Source: Gammaproteobacteria bacterium (GTDB taxonomy: Bacteria; Pseudomonadota; Gammaproteobacteria; SZUA-229). From it: 64,000 bases of DNA. A program made the position numbers and the translations under genes. This document shows positions 9,447 to 19,502 of the stretch, in pieces. The notes under the pieces are model-generated. The model was not told where the DNA came from. It did no database searches and saw only the letters and a program-made list of their open reading frames with translations. Numbering within the stretch: position 1 is the first letter of the stretch; the number at the start of each line of letters is the position of its first letter. The DNA is taken from NCBI GenBank assembly GCA_030148865.1, contig JASBSR010000027.1, forward strand, positions 1 through 64,000, read 5' to 3'.

Positions 9447-10604
9447 ATGAAGAAAGCACTATCAGCGGCTATCGCAGCCTGTATCACAAGCACAATCTCA
9501 CTCCCTGCGCTGAGCAGTGGCATAACCGTATACCAGGATGGCGAAAAATACGTAAAAATGGGCGGCCGTATTCAAATGCAATACTATCGCGCAACACCAA
9601 GCGGTGGCAGTAGCATAGACGAAATATTTTTCCGCCGTCTGCGCCCGTTCATCGAAGGCAGCGTGCACAAGGACTGGAAAGGAAAAATTCAGTTTGACCT
9701 GGGTAAAGCTGAAGGCAGTAACGAGATCGCTGTCAAAGATGCCTACATGCAGTACAAAGGCTTCAGCAATATGAAAGTCACCGTTGGTAACGCAAAATTT
9801 CCGTTCTCGCGTGAATTTCTGACCTCATCCAAAAAGCAACAGTTAGTAGAACGCACCTTCGTCGGCGACCATAACTACGGCGCACCGGATCGCAGCATGG
9901 GTATTCACCTGAATGGCCATTCTGAAGACAAGATCATTGGCTGGGCCGCATCAGCTGCACGCGCCTCAATTGACCCGGATGCTGCAAAACTCGATTTCGA
10001 TACTCCGGCAAACAAAAATAAAGACTTCAACGAAGGTTTTATTGCTGGTGGTCGTGTAGATTTCCATCCTTTCGGGATGCTCAAGTTTTCACAGGGCGAC
10101 TTCAAGGGTGATACTAAAGCGACTATTAGTCTGGCTGCATTCTCATGGAACAACGATAATGCTAACAACACCTACACCACCACTGGCACCAGCATTAATA
10201 CTAGCAAGGCAGACGTAGATAAAGTCACTGGTCTTGAAATCAGTGGCGCTTTCCGCAGCAATGGCATTTCCATCGACGTTGAAAGTAACAAGTTCAGTGC
10301 TGATACTGTTGATGCAGCATTCACCGGCGGTATTTTCAAAAATGGTTCGACTGCTCTGACAAATTCTGCGATCAAAGCCGGTTACATGATACCCGGCAAT
10401 GCCACCGAACTGGTTGTCGCGTATCAAACTCAAGATGCTGACAATTACGCGACCGCGTGGAACCGAAAATCAGTGGGTGTTAACTGGTTTTTACATGGGA
10501 ATGACGTCAAAGTGCAGCTGACTTTGCGCAAAGGTGAAAACCTCAAGGGTGTTCAAGGTAAGAACGAAAACGAAGTCTTCCTGCAGACACAGTACGTATT
10601 TTAA
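9447..10604 (+). CDS. Phosphate-selective porin, OprO/OprP family
   Basis: An outer-membrane beta-barrel of 385 residues. A signal peptide spans about residues 1-23 (MKKALSAAIAACITSTISLP). The mature start GITVYQDGEKYVKMGGRIQM is typical of OprO/OprP, with RRLRPFIEGSVHKDWKGKIQ following. It ends in a C-terminal phenylalanine (TQYVF), as expected for barrel insertion. The upstream Pho box array and the divergent pit genes support a phosphate or polyphosphate channel. Anion specificity cannot be proved from sequence. Transcription ends at a strong hairpin at 10668-10716. Confidence 0.88.
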   Translation: MKKALSAAIAACITSTISLPALSSGITVYQDGEKYVKMGGRIQMQYYRATPSGGSSIDEIFFRRLRPFIEGSVHKDWKGKIQFDLGKAEGSNEIAVKDAYMQYKGFSNMKVTVGNAKFPFSREFLTSSKKQQLVERTFVGDHNYGAPDRSMGIHLNGHSEDKIIGWAASAARASIDPDAAKLDFDTPANKNKDFNEGFIAGGRVDFHPFGMLKFSQGDFKGDTKATISLAAFSWNNDNANNTYTTTGTSINTSKADVDKVTGLEISGAFRSNGISIDVESNKFSADTVDAAFTGGIFKNGSTALTNSAIKAGYMIPGNATELVVAYQTQDADNYATAWNRKSVGVNWFLHGNDVKVQLTLRKGENLKGVQGKNENEVFLQTQYVF

Positions 10605-10667
10605 AGGGCACTCTTAGCTGTTACTGTCACAAGGACTCCTGCTGCCACGGATGGCCTTGATATGTTT

Positions 10668-10716
10668 AACCTTTGTCAGATGCGAAACGTTCGCACCAGT
10701 CTGACAAAGGTTTTTT
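10668..10716 (+). terminator. Rho-independent terminator of the porin gene
   Basis: Perfect 13-bp arms AACCTTTGTCAGA (10668-10680) and TCTGACAAAGGTT (10700-10712) enclose a second short stem TGCGAA/TTCGCA and run into six Ts. The arms overlap the last codons and stop of the opposite-strand transglutaminase gene. Confidence 0.85.
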
Positions 10717-12646
10717 CAGTGCCGCGATTTCGCGATTGCCCGTATATCAAATCCTGATATTGCTTCACTATGTTTGAGGCCTGCTCCGCCATATCCGGAA
10801 ATTTAATCTTAAGCCTGGTTAACATTTCCTGCGACGTATCCTGCTCGGTAATCTCCAGTCCCTGCCTGCTGAGTCGTTTTAGAAAATACCGGTAATAGTA
10901 ACGAACTCTGTCCCTAGGCTGGTAGTATCCCGAACGAATCACCCACCAGGCCACCAGCAGACCGACAAAACTCATCGCCACCACCAGGTAGAGCATTAAA
11001 TCACTTTTACTAACATCTCCCAGCCCTAGCATTTTGAATAGTTTTAACTGCTTTTGTTCATCAAAACCCACGACCCATTGATTCCAGCCGTTTTGAAAAC
11101 TATCCCAGACAAATCGAACCCGATTCAAGACATCTGAATTTACCTGTAGCAGACCTGGCAGGTATTGCTTTTCCAGTCCCGCGCTTTGAATGCCGCGTTC
11201 GATGCGCTGCGGTGCTACTGCTGCTGTCGGATCCACTCGCATCCAGCCCTGATCATCCAGCCAGACTTCGGTCCAGGCGTGTGCGTCCGACTGACGCACG
11301 ATCATATATTCATCGACTGGATTGATTTCGCCGCCCTGATAGCCCAGCACGATACGCGTCGGTACACCGGCAGCGCGCATCAATGTAGTAAACGCGCTGG
11401 CATAATGTTCACAAAAGCCACGGCGCGACTTAAATAAAAAGTCGTCCATTGCGTTGTTACCCAGCAAAGGCGGTGTTAGCGTGTAATAGAATTCCTGATT
11501 CGAAAAATACTGCAGCACTGCCTGCACAATCGCACGCGGATTTCCGGCCGCAGTTCGGCGCATGGCCTGCGCCAGCGCCAGTGTTTTAGGATTATAGCCC
11601 GCAGGCAATTCCAGATTTTTACGCCGCTCGGGTGGATACAGGCCATGGTTGCTTGCCTGCAAGGACGCCTGTGCACGATAACTGATAACACTACTCACTA
11701 AATTATTACTTAGCAGCTGCAGTTCACGCGTGAGCCTGTAGTTATCATCAAAGCCTGTGATTAATTCTAACGCGTATAACCAGTTATGCTGGTGCGGTTC
11801 CAGTGTCACACGATACCGAATATCATCGCCGGCCTGCTGATAAATCTCGACTTCCGGCCGCGTCCAGTCAGGTGCATTATCACGCCGCCAGGTTTTACCA
11901 TCGTAATCAGACAGCACCAGCCCGCGCCAGTAGAGATTACGATTATCCGGTGGCGGGGCATCAAACTTGACGCGAAAAGCAACATCGTATGATGCCACCA
12001 GTTTATTAATATCCCCCGGCGTCATTTCCTCAGACAGCCCGGTACTCGCAGACTGTGCGTCTTTGGGTAATTGCCAGAGTGGCCCCGGGATACGCGGAAA
12101 CAACACAAACATGATGAGCATCAAAGGCAATGACTGCAGCACCATGCGCAATGCAATCTTTAAACGCTGGAGCAAGCTGGTGCTAGCATTGCGATCCGCG
12201 ACCATCACTAGCAAGCTAGTAAAATAAATCGCCAGCACGATGACATACAGGGCGACCCAGACCGACTGGCTATGAAAAAACAGACTCGACGCCAGGAAGT
12301 AACCGAGAAAAATAATCACCGTGATATCACGACGGGTTTTGATCTCGAACAATTTGAGGTAAGCCAGCAGCAATACCATCGAAGTGCCCGGTATTAAACC
12401 GAATACTGCGCCGTAGGAAACATACAACGCACCAACAATCACCATCGCCAGCAACAGGCGTATCGAACCGCTCGGTATCGGCACTTTACCGATGATCGCC
12501 AGCGCACTCCAGACTGTCAGTGCGAACACATACCAGAGCACGATCGGTGAAAGATAGGCGTACAAAGGCAGACCCACTAATACCAGGCCAGCGAGCAAAG
12601 GCATGGGCACAACAATACTATCGAGCCTGGCAGACTTAGTGGCCAT
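10676..12646 (-). CDS. TgpA-type membrane transglutaminase (DUF3488/transglutaminase/DUF4129)
   Basis: A membrane protein of 656 residues. About six N-terminal hydrophobic spans are followed by a large transglutaminase-like domain with an intact triad: Cys in RRGFCEHYA, His in SDAHAWTEVW and Asp in RVDPTAAV. A late membrane span (LMLYLVVAMSFVGLLVAWWV) and a cytoplasmic tail come last. The longer frame to 12727 is rejected because its first 27 codons lie inside the upstream gene; the ATG at 12646 (MATKSARLDS) overlaps the DUF58 stop by 11 bases. It is the third gene of the MoxR-DUF58-transglutaminase set common in proteobacteria. The substrate is unknown; TgpA of Pseudomonas is required for viability. 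Confidence 0.88.
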   Translation of the reverse strand: MATKSARLDSIVVPMPLLAGLVLVGLPLYAYLSPIVLWYVFALTVWSALAIIGKVPIPSGSIRLLLAMVIVGALYVSYGAVFGLIPGTSMVLLLAYLKLFEIKTRRDITVIIFLGYFLASSLFFHSQSVWVALYVIVLAIYFTSLLVMVADRNASTSLLQRLKIALRMVLQSLPLMLIMFVLFPRIPGPLWQLPKDAQSASTGLSEEMTPGDINKLVASYDVAFRVKFDAPPPDNRNLYWRGLVLSDYDGKTWRRDNAPDWTRPEVEIYQQAGDDIRYRVTLEPHQHNWLYALELITGFDDNYRLTRELQLLSNNLVSSVISYRAQASLQASNHGLYPPERRKNLELPAGYNPKTLALAQAMRRTAAGNPRAIVQAVLQYFSNQEFYYTLTPPLLGNNAMDDFLFKSRRGFCEHYASAFTTLMRAAGVPTRIVLGYQGGEINPVDEYMIVRQSDAHAWTEVWLDDQGWMRVDPTAAVAPQRIERGIQSAGLEKQYLPGLLQVNSDVLNRVRFVWDSFQNGWNQWVVGFDEQKQLKLFKMLGLGDVSKSDLMLYLVVAMSFVGLLVAWWVIRSGYYQPRDRVRYYYRYFLKRLSRQGLEITEQDTSQEMLTRLKIKFPDMAEQASNIVKQYQDLIYGQSRNRGTEKTFVRLVRTFRI

Positions 12647-13619
12647 ACAAAGCCAACGCGCGTAAACACTGGTGCAAATGCGCACTGCCAGTGTCCGGCT
12701 GGATCTCCTGGTTAGGTAAGCGTACACCGTAGATCACAGCCGCAGCATCTGCGTTCAGTACCAGTCGTGCAAGAATTGATAAGCGCTGTTCAGTATCACT
12801 GACAGCGACCTGATTCCAGTCGATCCAGACGCGCTCGGGTTTGCCACCGACAAATTCTTTGGTATAGATAGTGTCAGTATGCGCCGAGCGTTTCCACGAA
12901 ACTCGGCGCCATGAATCACCGACCTGATACTTTCGCAAACCGGAAAATTCTTCGAGTCCAACACTGGCTAAATCTGTATCGCCATCCTCACCGGTGCCTG
13001 CCACCTGTAATTCAGCCTTATCTACAGGCGCAGGATAGATCAGTGTCGACATGTTCAACTCGATCGAAGTCCAGGCCACGAACAGACCCGTCGGAAATGT
13101 GGTCTCCAACCGAAAGCGCCCGGCGCTGAGCACACCACGCGAGTGGCTCGCCACTTCAAAATGCGCGCAACTTAACGCCTTTGCCGGCACATCAACCAGT
13201 TCATACTCATAACCATTAGCGCTGATGGCGATCGAATAGCGGCAACTGGCATCTGTGTTTTCCAGTTGCACAGAAAATCTTGCCGGTTGTCGCGCATACA
13301 CCGGCTTACTACCTCCGCTGCGCAAGTGCAAACCCACCAAATTTCGCCAGGTGACATACATCGCCACATTGCCAATCGCGGCCAGCATAAAGGTGAGCAT
13401 AAAACCCAGGCTTTTGCTGTAATTAATCGAACCGACGAGCAGCACGAGCACCAGCACTGCAAACATCAGTCCACTTTTTGTCGGCAGAATGTACACCCGG
13501 CGTCGATCCAGTGTGATGGCATCGAACGGCCCGCTACGTTTAGCGATAAAATTAAAGAAGGGTCGTCGCCCGGCATCTGCCACCGCAGACAAGGATGGCG
13601 GCGTTTTAGTTCGCGCCAT
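12636..13619 (-). CDS. DUF58 domain protein
   Basis: A protein of 327 residues with two hydrophobic segments near residues 48-90 and a C-terminal DUF58 region containing YQVGDSWRRVSWKRSAHTD, the family hallmark. DUF58 proteins are partners of MoxR ATPases and have a von Willebrand-A-like fold; their molecular role is not settled. Its start shares one base with the moxR stop (TGATG), and its end overlaps the transglutaminase start, so all three are probably co-translated. Confidence 0.88.
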   Translation of the reverse strand: MARTKTPPSLSAVADAGRRPFFNFIAKRSGPFDAITLDRRRVYILPTKSGLMFAVLVLVLLVGSINYSKSLGFMLTFMLAAIGNVAMYVTWRNLVGLHLRSGGSKPVYARQPARFSVQLENTDASCRYSIAISANGYEYELVDVPAKALSCAHFEVASHSRGVLSAGRFRLETTFPTGLFVAWTSIELNMSTLIYPAPVDKAELQVAGTGEDGDTDLASVGLEEFSGLRKYQVGDSWRRVSWKRSAHTDTIYTKEFVGGKPERVWIDWNQVAVSDTEQRLSILARLVLNADAAAVIYGVRLPNQEIQPDTGSAHLHQCLRALALYGH

Positions 13620-14572
13620 CAGGGCACAGGCACGGTTTCAGCAATATACGCCGCAGCTGTCATCGTCACTGAATCCGTTTCATTCGCGTGCATCTGCAGA
13701 CGATGATTCACCACCGCAGGTAGCACCTGTTTAATGTGTTCCGGTAATACATAGTCGCTGCCTTCGATGAGCGCCAGTGCCCGCGCCGCACTCAGCAATG
13801 CCAGCCCACCGCGTGGTGACAGACCCGATACAAACTTGTCTGAGTGCCGACTAAATTCAAGAATCGCCTGCACATAATCCAGCAGAGCATCCGAAGCGTG
13901 CAGACTGGCCGCCTGTTTTTGAATTGTGAGCAGCTTGCCGGCATCGAGCACGGGGTTAATGTATTCGATCATGTCGCGGCGTTGTTCGCCTTTGAGCAAC
14001 TCACGCTCGGCATCGCGATCTGGAAAGCCCAGATGCAGCCGCATCAGAAAACGGTCGAGCTGTGATTCGGGTAATGGATAGGTACCGATTTGATGCGCCG
14101 GATTCTGGGTCGCGATCACAAAAAACGGTTTCGGTAACTCACGGGTCTCGCCTTCAATCGTCACTTGCTGTTCTTCCATCGCCTCCAGCAATGCGCTCTG
14201 GGTTTTGGGTGTGGCGCGATTGACTTCATCCGCGAGAATAAAACGACTGAACACCGGCCCGGGGTGAAACTCAAACTTCGCCGTGTCCCGGTTGTATACC
14301 GACACACCGAGTACATCAGCAGGTAACAGATCGGAAGTAAACTGAATGCGTTGGTAGTCCAGCCCCATGACTTTCGCGATCGCGTGTGCCAGTGTGGTTT
14401 TACCCACACCGGGCAAATCTTCAATCAGTAAGTGGCCACGCGCTACCAGACAGGTGAGCGCTAATCGGACTTCGGTTTCTTTGCCCAGAATGATTTGTGA
14501 AATACTCTGCGCCGCTTTGGCTAACAGTGCTGTTGCCGCAGTGCGAATTTTTTGTTCCGGTACGCTAGACAC
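13619..14572 (-). CDS. MoxR-family AAA+ ATPase
   Basis: A 317-residue AAA+ ATPase. Walker A is DLPGVGKTTLAHAIAK, Walker B is FILADEVNRATPKTQSALLE, and the sensor region is FFVIATQNPAHQIGTYPLPE with the QLDRFLMRL arginine-finger segment. MoxR proteins act as chaperone-like ATPases in assembling or activating metal- or envelope-related complexes. The conserved order with DUF58 and transglutaminase genes points to an envelope role. It is the first gene of the operon, whose promoter should lie in 14573-14660. Confidence 0.93.
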   Translation of the reverse strand: MSSVPEQKIRTAATALLAKAAQSISQIILGKETEVRLALTCLVARGHLLIEDLPGVGKTTLAHAIAKVMGLDYQRIQFTSDLLPADVLGVSVYNRDTAKFEFHPGPVFSRFILADEVNRATPKTQSALLEAMEEQQVTIEGETRELPKPFFVIATQNPAHQIGTYPLPESQLDRFLMRLHLGFPDRDAERELLKGEQRRDMIEYINPVLDAGKLLTIQKQAASLHASDALLDYVQAILEFSRHSDKFVSGLSPRGGLALLSAARALALIEGSDYVLPEHIKQVLPAVVNHRLQMHANETDSVTMTAAAYIAETVPVP

Positions 14573-14658
14573 AGATAGTGGCCTCTAAAAAATGTCGTGA
14601 ATACTGTATTTAGACTATTGCAGGCTTATGTGTTTATCACAGTATTAAATCGGTCCAT

Positions 14659-14687
14659 AAAAAAGCCCTGACTAATCAGGGCTTTTT
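14659..14687 (-). terminator. Rho-independent terminator downstream of ilvD
   Basis: An 8-bp stem AGCCCTGA/TCAGGGCT with a CTAA loop (14664-14683) is flanked by A-runs and T-runs on both sides, so it can work in either direction. It follows the ilvD stop by about 40 bases. Confidence 0.85.
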
Positions 14688-14723
14688 CTGCATGACTACA
14701 AATATGTATCCGTAGCATGTATA

Positions 14724-16415
14724 TCAGACGTCTTTATCAGTCACCGCCCCTTCGGAGGCCGAGCTCACCAGGCGCGCGTACTTGGCCAGTACCCCGCGTG
14801 TTTCTTTTATCGCCGGCGGCGTCCATTTCGCCAGCCGGGCATCGATTTCTGCCTGTGAAATATCCAGCCTCAGTTCGCGTTTTTCGGCGTCGATGGTAAT
14901 TGCATCACCGGTCTGGATAATCGCGATCGGACCGCCGACTGCCGCTTCCGGGGTGACATGACCAACCACAAAACCGTGACTGCCGCCGGAAAAGCGACCG
15001 TCAGTGATCAGCGCCACATCCTTGCCCATGCCCTTGCCCATGATGGCACCGGTGGGGCTGAGCATTTCGCGCATGCCGGGACCACCGACTGGGCCTTCGT
15101 GGCGAATGACAATGACATCGCCTTTCACCACCGTGCCATCGAGAATCGCTGTTAAGGACGCTTCTTCTGATTCAAATACGCGGGCGCTGCCGGAAAAGCG
15201 CAGGCCTTCCTTGCCAGAAATTTTCGCCACCGAGCCAGCAGGCGCGAGATTGCCGTAAAGCACCACCAGATGGCTGTCTTTTTTAATCGGATGGTCCAGC
15301 GCGCGGACAATATCCTGATCCGCCGGATAGGGTTTTACCCCGGCCAGGTTTTCGGCCATGGTTTTGCCGGTGACGGTCATGCAGTCACCGTGCAGCAGGC
15401 CAGCTTCCAGCAAAGTTTTCATCAACGGCTGGATACCACCGATGGCGATCAGTTCGGACATAAGGTATTTACCGCTGGGCTTGACATCGGCCAGCACCGG
15501 CACGCGCGCACCGATGCGGGTAAAATCATTGAGTTCGAGTTTGACCTCAGCGGTGTGCGCCATCGCCAGCAAATGCAGCACCGCATTGGTGGAACCGCCG
15601 AGCGCAATCACCACGGTAATGGCATTTTCAAACGCCTCGCGGGTCATGATGTCGCGCGGCTTGATGTCATTTTCGATCAGCAGCATCACCGCTTCACCGG
15701 CGCGCTGACAGTCGATTTTTTTCGCGTTCGAAACCGCTTCCTGCGCCGAACTATTGGGCAGACTCATGCCCAGCGCTTCAATTGCCGAGGCCATGGTATT
15801 GGCGGTATACATGCCACCACAGGAGCCGGGGCCGGGAATCGCGGTGTGCTCAACTTCACTGAGTTCGGCGTCGGAGACCTTGCCGCTGGCGTAACCACCG
15901 ACTGCTTCGAATACTGAAACGATATCGCGACGCTGCGCTCCCGGCTTGATGGTGCCGCCATAAACAAACACCCCAGGGCGATTCAGTCGCGCCAGCGCCA
16001 TCATGCAGCCCGGCATATTTTTATCGCAGCCGCCGATGGCGACCACACCATCAAACCCCTGAGCCCCGGTCACGGTTTCGATCGAATCGGCAATAACCTC
16101 ACGCGACACCAGTGAATAGCGCATCCCCGGCGTGCCCATGGAAATGCCATCAGACACCGTGATGGTATTAAAAATAATGCTCTTGCCGCCGACACCGTCG
16201 ACCCCCGCTGCGGCTTCTTCCGCCAGCCTGTTGATATGCATATTACAGGGGGTGACCATGCTCCAGGTCGAAGCAATACCGATCTGCGGTTTTTTGAAAT
16301 CCGCATCAGAAAAGCCCACCGCGTGCAGCATGGCGCGGCTGGGTGCCTGCTTCATACCATCAACAATGATTGAGGAAAATTTGCGTTTGCTGTCTTTTTT
16401 GTCGTCTTGAGCCAT
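14724..16415 (-). CDS. ilvD: Dihydroxy-acid dehydratase
   Basis: An Fe-S enzyme of 563 residues that dehydrates 2,3-dihydroxy-3-methyl acids to 2-oxo acids in branched-chain amino acid synthesis. Cluster cysteines are seen in [12 protein letters not shown] and [36 protein letters not shown] is the conserved C-terminal active-site motif. Length and motifs match the shorter IlvD group. It is a single-gene unit ended by the hairpin at 14659-14687 and divergent from argA. Long opposite-strand frames within it are shadows. Confidence 0.96.
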   Translation of the reverse strand: MAQDDKKDSKRKFSSIIVDGMKQAPSRAMLHAVGFSDADFKKPQIGIASTWSMVTPCNMHINRLAEEAAAGVDGVGGKSIIFNTITVSDGISMGTPGMRYSLVSREVIADSIETVTGAQGFDGVVAIGGCDKNMPGCMMALARLNRPGVFVYGGTIKPGAQRRDIVSVFEAVGGYASGKVSDAELSEVEHTAIPGPGSCGGMYTANTMASAIEALGMSLPNSSAQEAVSNAKKIDCQRAGEAVMLLIENDIKPRDIMTREAFENAITVVIALGGSTNAVLHLLAMAHTAEVKLELNDFTRIGARVPVLADVKPSGKYLMSELIAIGGIQPLMKTLLEAGLLHGDCMTVTGKTMAENLAGVKPYPADQDIVRALDHPIKKDSHLVVLYGNLAPAGSVAKISGKEGLRFSGSARVFESEEASLTAILDGTVVKGDVIVIRHEGPVGGPGMREMLSPTGAIMGKGMGKDVALITDGRFSGGSHGFVVGHVTPEAAVGGPIAIIQTGDAITIDAEKRELRLDISQAEIDARLAKWTPPAIKETRGVLAKYARLVSSASEGAVTDKDV

Positions 16416-16546
16416 TATTAAACCTGTGGATTCATATATTATGTGTGTCGCGCACCAAAGACGGCTATATTACAATCTTCTGCCGCGCCTGACGAAGGCT
16501 TTCAGCAGAATTTTGGATAACGTGCCAAGTACAGGAATGAGGTACC

Positions 16547-17887
16547 TTGAATAAAACACCCACAGATTCGGGTCGCCTACAGGTCGACTGGTTCCGCCAG
16601 TCTGCGCCCTATATTCGCGCGCATCGCGGCAGCACCTGCGTGATTCTGTTCGGCGGCGAAGCCCTGGAAGATGCTGGCTTTGCCCATCTGATTCACGACA
16701 TCGCCCTGCTCAGCAGCCTTGGCATGCGGCTGGTGCTGGTGCACGGCGCGCGCCCACAAATCGAAACCCAGCTCCAGACACTCGGTAAACAATCAAATTT
16801 TGCCGCCGATTTACGCATCACCAGCGTCGATGACATCAGCGCGGTGGAACAGGCAGTGGGTCAGGTGAGAATGCGCATCGAAGCCCAGCTTTCCATGGGT
16901 CTGCCCAACACACCGATGTCAGGCGCCGCGATACGCGTGGTCTCCGGCAATTTTGTCACCGCACAGCCCTACGGCGTGCGCGACGGCGTCGATTATGGCC
17001 AGACCGGCAATGTGCGTAAAATTGATGCTGGCGCGATCAGCGAACAGCTGGCGCATACTAATGTTGTGCTGATTTCTCCCATAGGCTATTCCACCACCGG
17101 TGAAATTTTTAATCTGCGCGCCGAAGATGTCGCCACCGAGGCGGCGATTGCACTCAAAGCCGATAAACTGATTTTCGTTATGGAAAATAACGGCGTGTAC
17201 AATGCCGACGGTGAATTACTGCAACAACTAAAACTGCCGGAAGCCGAGCACTGGCGCGAACATCACGGCGGCAAGACGCCGGACACGCTCGACACGCAAT
17301 CGCATCTCAACAACGCCGCGCACGCCTGTCGCGGGGGTGTGCGGCGCGTGCATTTGATCAGCCGTAACATCGACGGCGCCTTATTACTGGAACTATTCAC
17401 TCGTGATGGCACCGGCACGCTAATCACTGCCGACAACTACGAAGGCCTGCGCACTGCGACGATTGACGACATCGGTGGCATCATGGAACTGATCGCCCCG
17501 CTGGAAGAAAAAGGCGCACTGGTAAAACGCGCGCGCGAGCAACTCGAACTGGACATTCACAACTTCACCGTGATCGAACGCGATGGCATGATCATCGCCT
17601 GCGCCGCACTGTTTCCTTTCGCCGAAGAAAAAATCGCCGAACTCGCCTGCCTTGCTGTGCACAAAGACTATCAGCAGAATGGTCGTGGCAATGAGCTCAT
17701 GCAACACATCGAATGGCAGGCGCGCAAACAGCACATGGAAACCATGGTCACACTCACGACACAAACCATGCACTGGTTTATCGAGCGCGGCTTTATCGAG
17801 GTTAGTGTTGAGTCTCTACCAGTACAGAAAAAAAACCTGTACAACTATCAGCGCAAATCAAAAGTGCTGAGCAAAACTCTCGCTTAA
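16547..17887 (+). CDS. argA: N-acetylglutamate synthase (kinase-like domain plus GNAT)
   Basis: ArgA makes N-acetylglutamate from glutamate and acetyl-CoA, the first step of arginine synthesis. The 446-residue protein has an N-terminal amino-acid-kinase fold (VILFGGEALED, VLVHGARPQIE) and a C-terminal GNAT domain from about residue 295 (CLAVHKDYQQNGRGNELMQH). This is the classic gammaproteobacterial architecture. The start is a TTG at 16547 with GAGG about 5 bases upstream. Feedback inhibition by arginine is expected from the family. It is followed 14 bases later by nadC. Confidence 0.94.
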   Translation: MNKTPTDSGRLQVDWFRQSAPYIRAHRGSTCVILFGGEALEDAGFAHLIHDIALLSSLGMRLVLVHGARPQIETQLQTLGKQSNFAADLRITSVDDISAVEQAVGQVRMRIEAQLSMGLPNTPMSGAAIRVVSGNFVTAQPYGVRDGVDYGQTGNVRKIDAGAISEQLAHTNVVLISPIGYSTTGEIFNLRAEDVATEAAIALKADKLIFVMENNGVYNADGELLQQLKLPEAEHWREHHGGKTPDTLDTQSHLNNAAHACRGGVRRVHLISRNIDGALLLELFTRDGTGTLITADNYEGLRTATIDDIGGIMELIAPLEEKGALVKRAREQLELDIHNFTVIERDGMIIACAALFPFAEEKIAELACLAVHKDYQQNGRGNELMQHIEWQARKQHMETMVTLTTQTMHWFIERGFIEVSVESLPVQKKNLYNYQRKSKVLSKTLA

Positions 17888-17901
17888 TTCCGCTCCATAA
17901 T

Positions 17902-18735
17902 ATGTTGAATGTTCCACAAAGTGAAATCGAAGAGAACGTTGCCGTTGCGCTACGCGAAGACATCGGCAGCGGCGACCTCACCGCAGACTTAATACCAGAG
18001 ACTGCCATCGCGCTCGCCAGTGTGATTACTCGCGAAGACTGCACGTTCTGCGGCATGGACTGGTTCGAAGAAGTCTTTCGCCAGATCGACGAAGAAATTT
18101 TTATCGAATGGAATGTTGACGACGGTGAACAGGTCGAAACCAACGACACACTGTGCAGTCTCAGCGGGCCAGCGCGCTCGATTCTCAGTGGTGAACGCAC
18201 GGCATTGAATTTTATCCAGACGCTCTCCGCCACCGCGACCCGTGCCGCGCAATACGCAGTGGCTGTTGCTGGCACCAGTGCCACGGTACTCGATACCCGC
18301 AAGACTATCCCAGGACTGCGTCTCGCGCAAAAATATGCAGTCTCCTGCGGTGGCTGCCAGAATCATCGTATCGGACTGTATGACGCTATCCTGATTAAAG
18401 AAAACCACATTGCAGCTCTTGGTTCGATACCGGGTGCAGTCGATGAAGCGCGTTTTTTGCATCCTGACACCAGGATCGAAGTCGAAGTCGAAACTCTTGC
18501 CGAATTTGAACAGGCGCTGGCCACCAACGTTAACCGGATACTGCTGGATAATTTTTCGCTGGACGATTTAACAACCGCAGTACAGCGCAACAATGGCAAA
18601 ATCGAACTCGAAGCCTCGGGTGGCGTGACCCTGGAAAGCATTCGCTCGATCGCCAATACCGGAGTACATTTTATTTCAACCGGGGCGCTGACCAAAGACA
18701 TCCGCGCCATCGACCTGTCTATGCGCTTTATGTAA
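17902..18735 (+). CDS. nadC: Nicotinate-nucleotide pyrophosphorylase (quinolinate phosphoribosyltransferase)
   Basis: NadC converts quinolinate and PRPP to nicotinate mononucleotide in NAD synthesis. The 277-residue protein shows EDIGSGDLTADLIP, SGERTALNFIQTLSATAT, DTRKTIPGLRLAQKYAVSCG and GGCQNHRIGLYDAILIKENH, which are PRPP/quinolinate-site motifs. The C-terminal barrel segment ELEASGGVTLESIRSIA follows. Its stop overlaps the start of the acyltransferase gene (TAATG), so the two are coupled. Confidence 0.96.
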   Translation: MLNVPQSEIEENVAVALREDIGSGDLTADLIPETAIALASVITREDCTFCGMDWFEEVFRQIDEEIFIEWNVDDGEQVETNDTLCSLSGPARSILSGERTALNFIQTLSATATRAAQYAVAVAGTSATVLDTRKTIPGLRLAQKYAVSCGGCQNHRIGLYDAILIKENHIAALGSIPGAVDEARFLHPDTRIEVEVETLAEFEQALATNVNRILLDNFSLDDLTTAVQRNNGKIELEASGGVTLESIRSIANTGVHFISTGALTKDIRAIDLSMRFM

Positions 18736-19496
18736 TGCGCCGGGCACGAATTTTTTATCGCAGCATTCATCTTCTGTTCATCATCCTCGCTGGCTGCCTG
18801 CTCACTGTTTTTTTGCAACGCGGCACTATGCTGCGCCACGGCATGTCGAGCAGAATCACCTGCTGGTGGCATCGCCGGGTACTGGCTGCGCTGGGAATTC
18901 GTCTCAGAGTCACAGGGCAGGCGCTCGACACCCACTGTCTGTATCTCGCCAATCATTTATCCTGGCTGGATATTCACGTTATCGGCAGCCAGCTCCCGGT
19001 GCGCTTTCTTTCCAAAGCCGAGGTTAGACAATGGCCGATCTTTGGCTGGCTGGCATCGCGCGCGGGAACATTATACATACCGCGCGGCAGCAAACACGCG
19101 GCGGCGCGCGCCAGTCACATTATGCAACAGGCGCTGACTACCGGTCAGTCTGTGGTGCTGTTCCCGGAAAGCACAACGAGCGACGGCAATATCAAACGCT
19201 TTCACAGTCGTCTGATGCAAAGCGCGATCGACGCAAACTGCCCGGTGCAGGCGCTGGCACTGCGCTACCCCAATACCGATGGCGGACCGGTGCATGATGC
19301 AGTGTTATACATCGGCGACATACACTTTATGCAATCGGTGAACAACATACTGCGCGCCGATGCCATTGTCGCTGAGCTCAATTTTCTGGACAGTGTGCCA
19401 TCACAAAATAACAACCGCGACCAGCTCGCGCGCTGGGCCGAAACCAGCATCAGGGCTGTACTCGAACCCAACACCACAGGCAGCCGCACTGACTGA
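18735..19496 (+). CDS. 1-acyl-sn-glycerol-3-phosphate acyltransferase, PlsC family
   Basis: A membrane-associated acyltransferase of 253 residues. An N-terminal hydrophobic span (IHLLFIILAGCLLTVFL) is followed by the catalytic NHLSWLDIHV (HX4D) and the glycerol-phosphate motif VLFPESTTSDG. It probably acylates lysophosphatidic acid or a related lipid such as an ornithine lipid; the exact acceptor is not visible. It is the last gene of the argA-nadC-plsC run and faces the metal operon, with only 6 bases between the stop codons and no terminator hairpin evident. Confidence 0.85.
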   Translation: MRRARIFYRSIHLLFIILAGCLLTVFLQRGTMLRHGMSSRITCWWHRRVLAALGIRLRVTGQALDTHCLYLANHLSWLDIHVIGSQLPVRFLSKAEVRQWPIFGWLASRAGTLYIPRGSKHAAARASHIMQQALTTGQSVVLFPESTTSDGNIKRFHSRLMQSAIDANCPVQALALRYPNTDGGPVHDAVLYIGDIHFMQSVNNILRADAIVAELNFLDSVPSQNNNRDQLARWAETSIRAVLEPNTTGSRTD

Positions 19497-19502
19497 GCCG
19501 AT

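Noticed and set aside
15270-15917. 215-codon plus-strand frame inside ilvD
   Set aside because: It runs opposite to strongly conserved ilvD and shows no motif, so it is a shadow frame.
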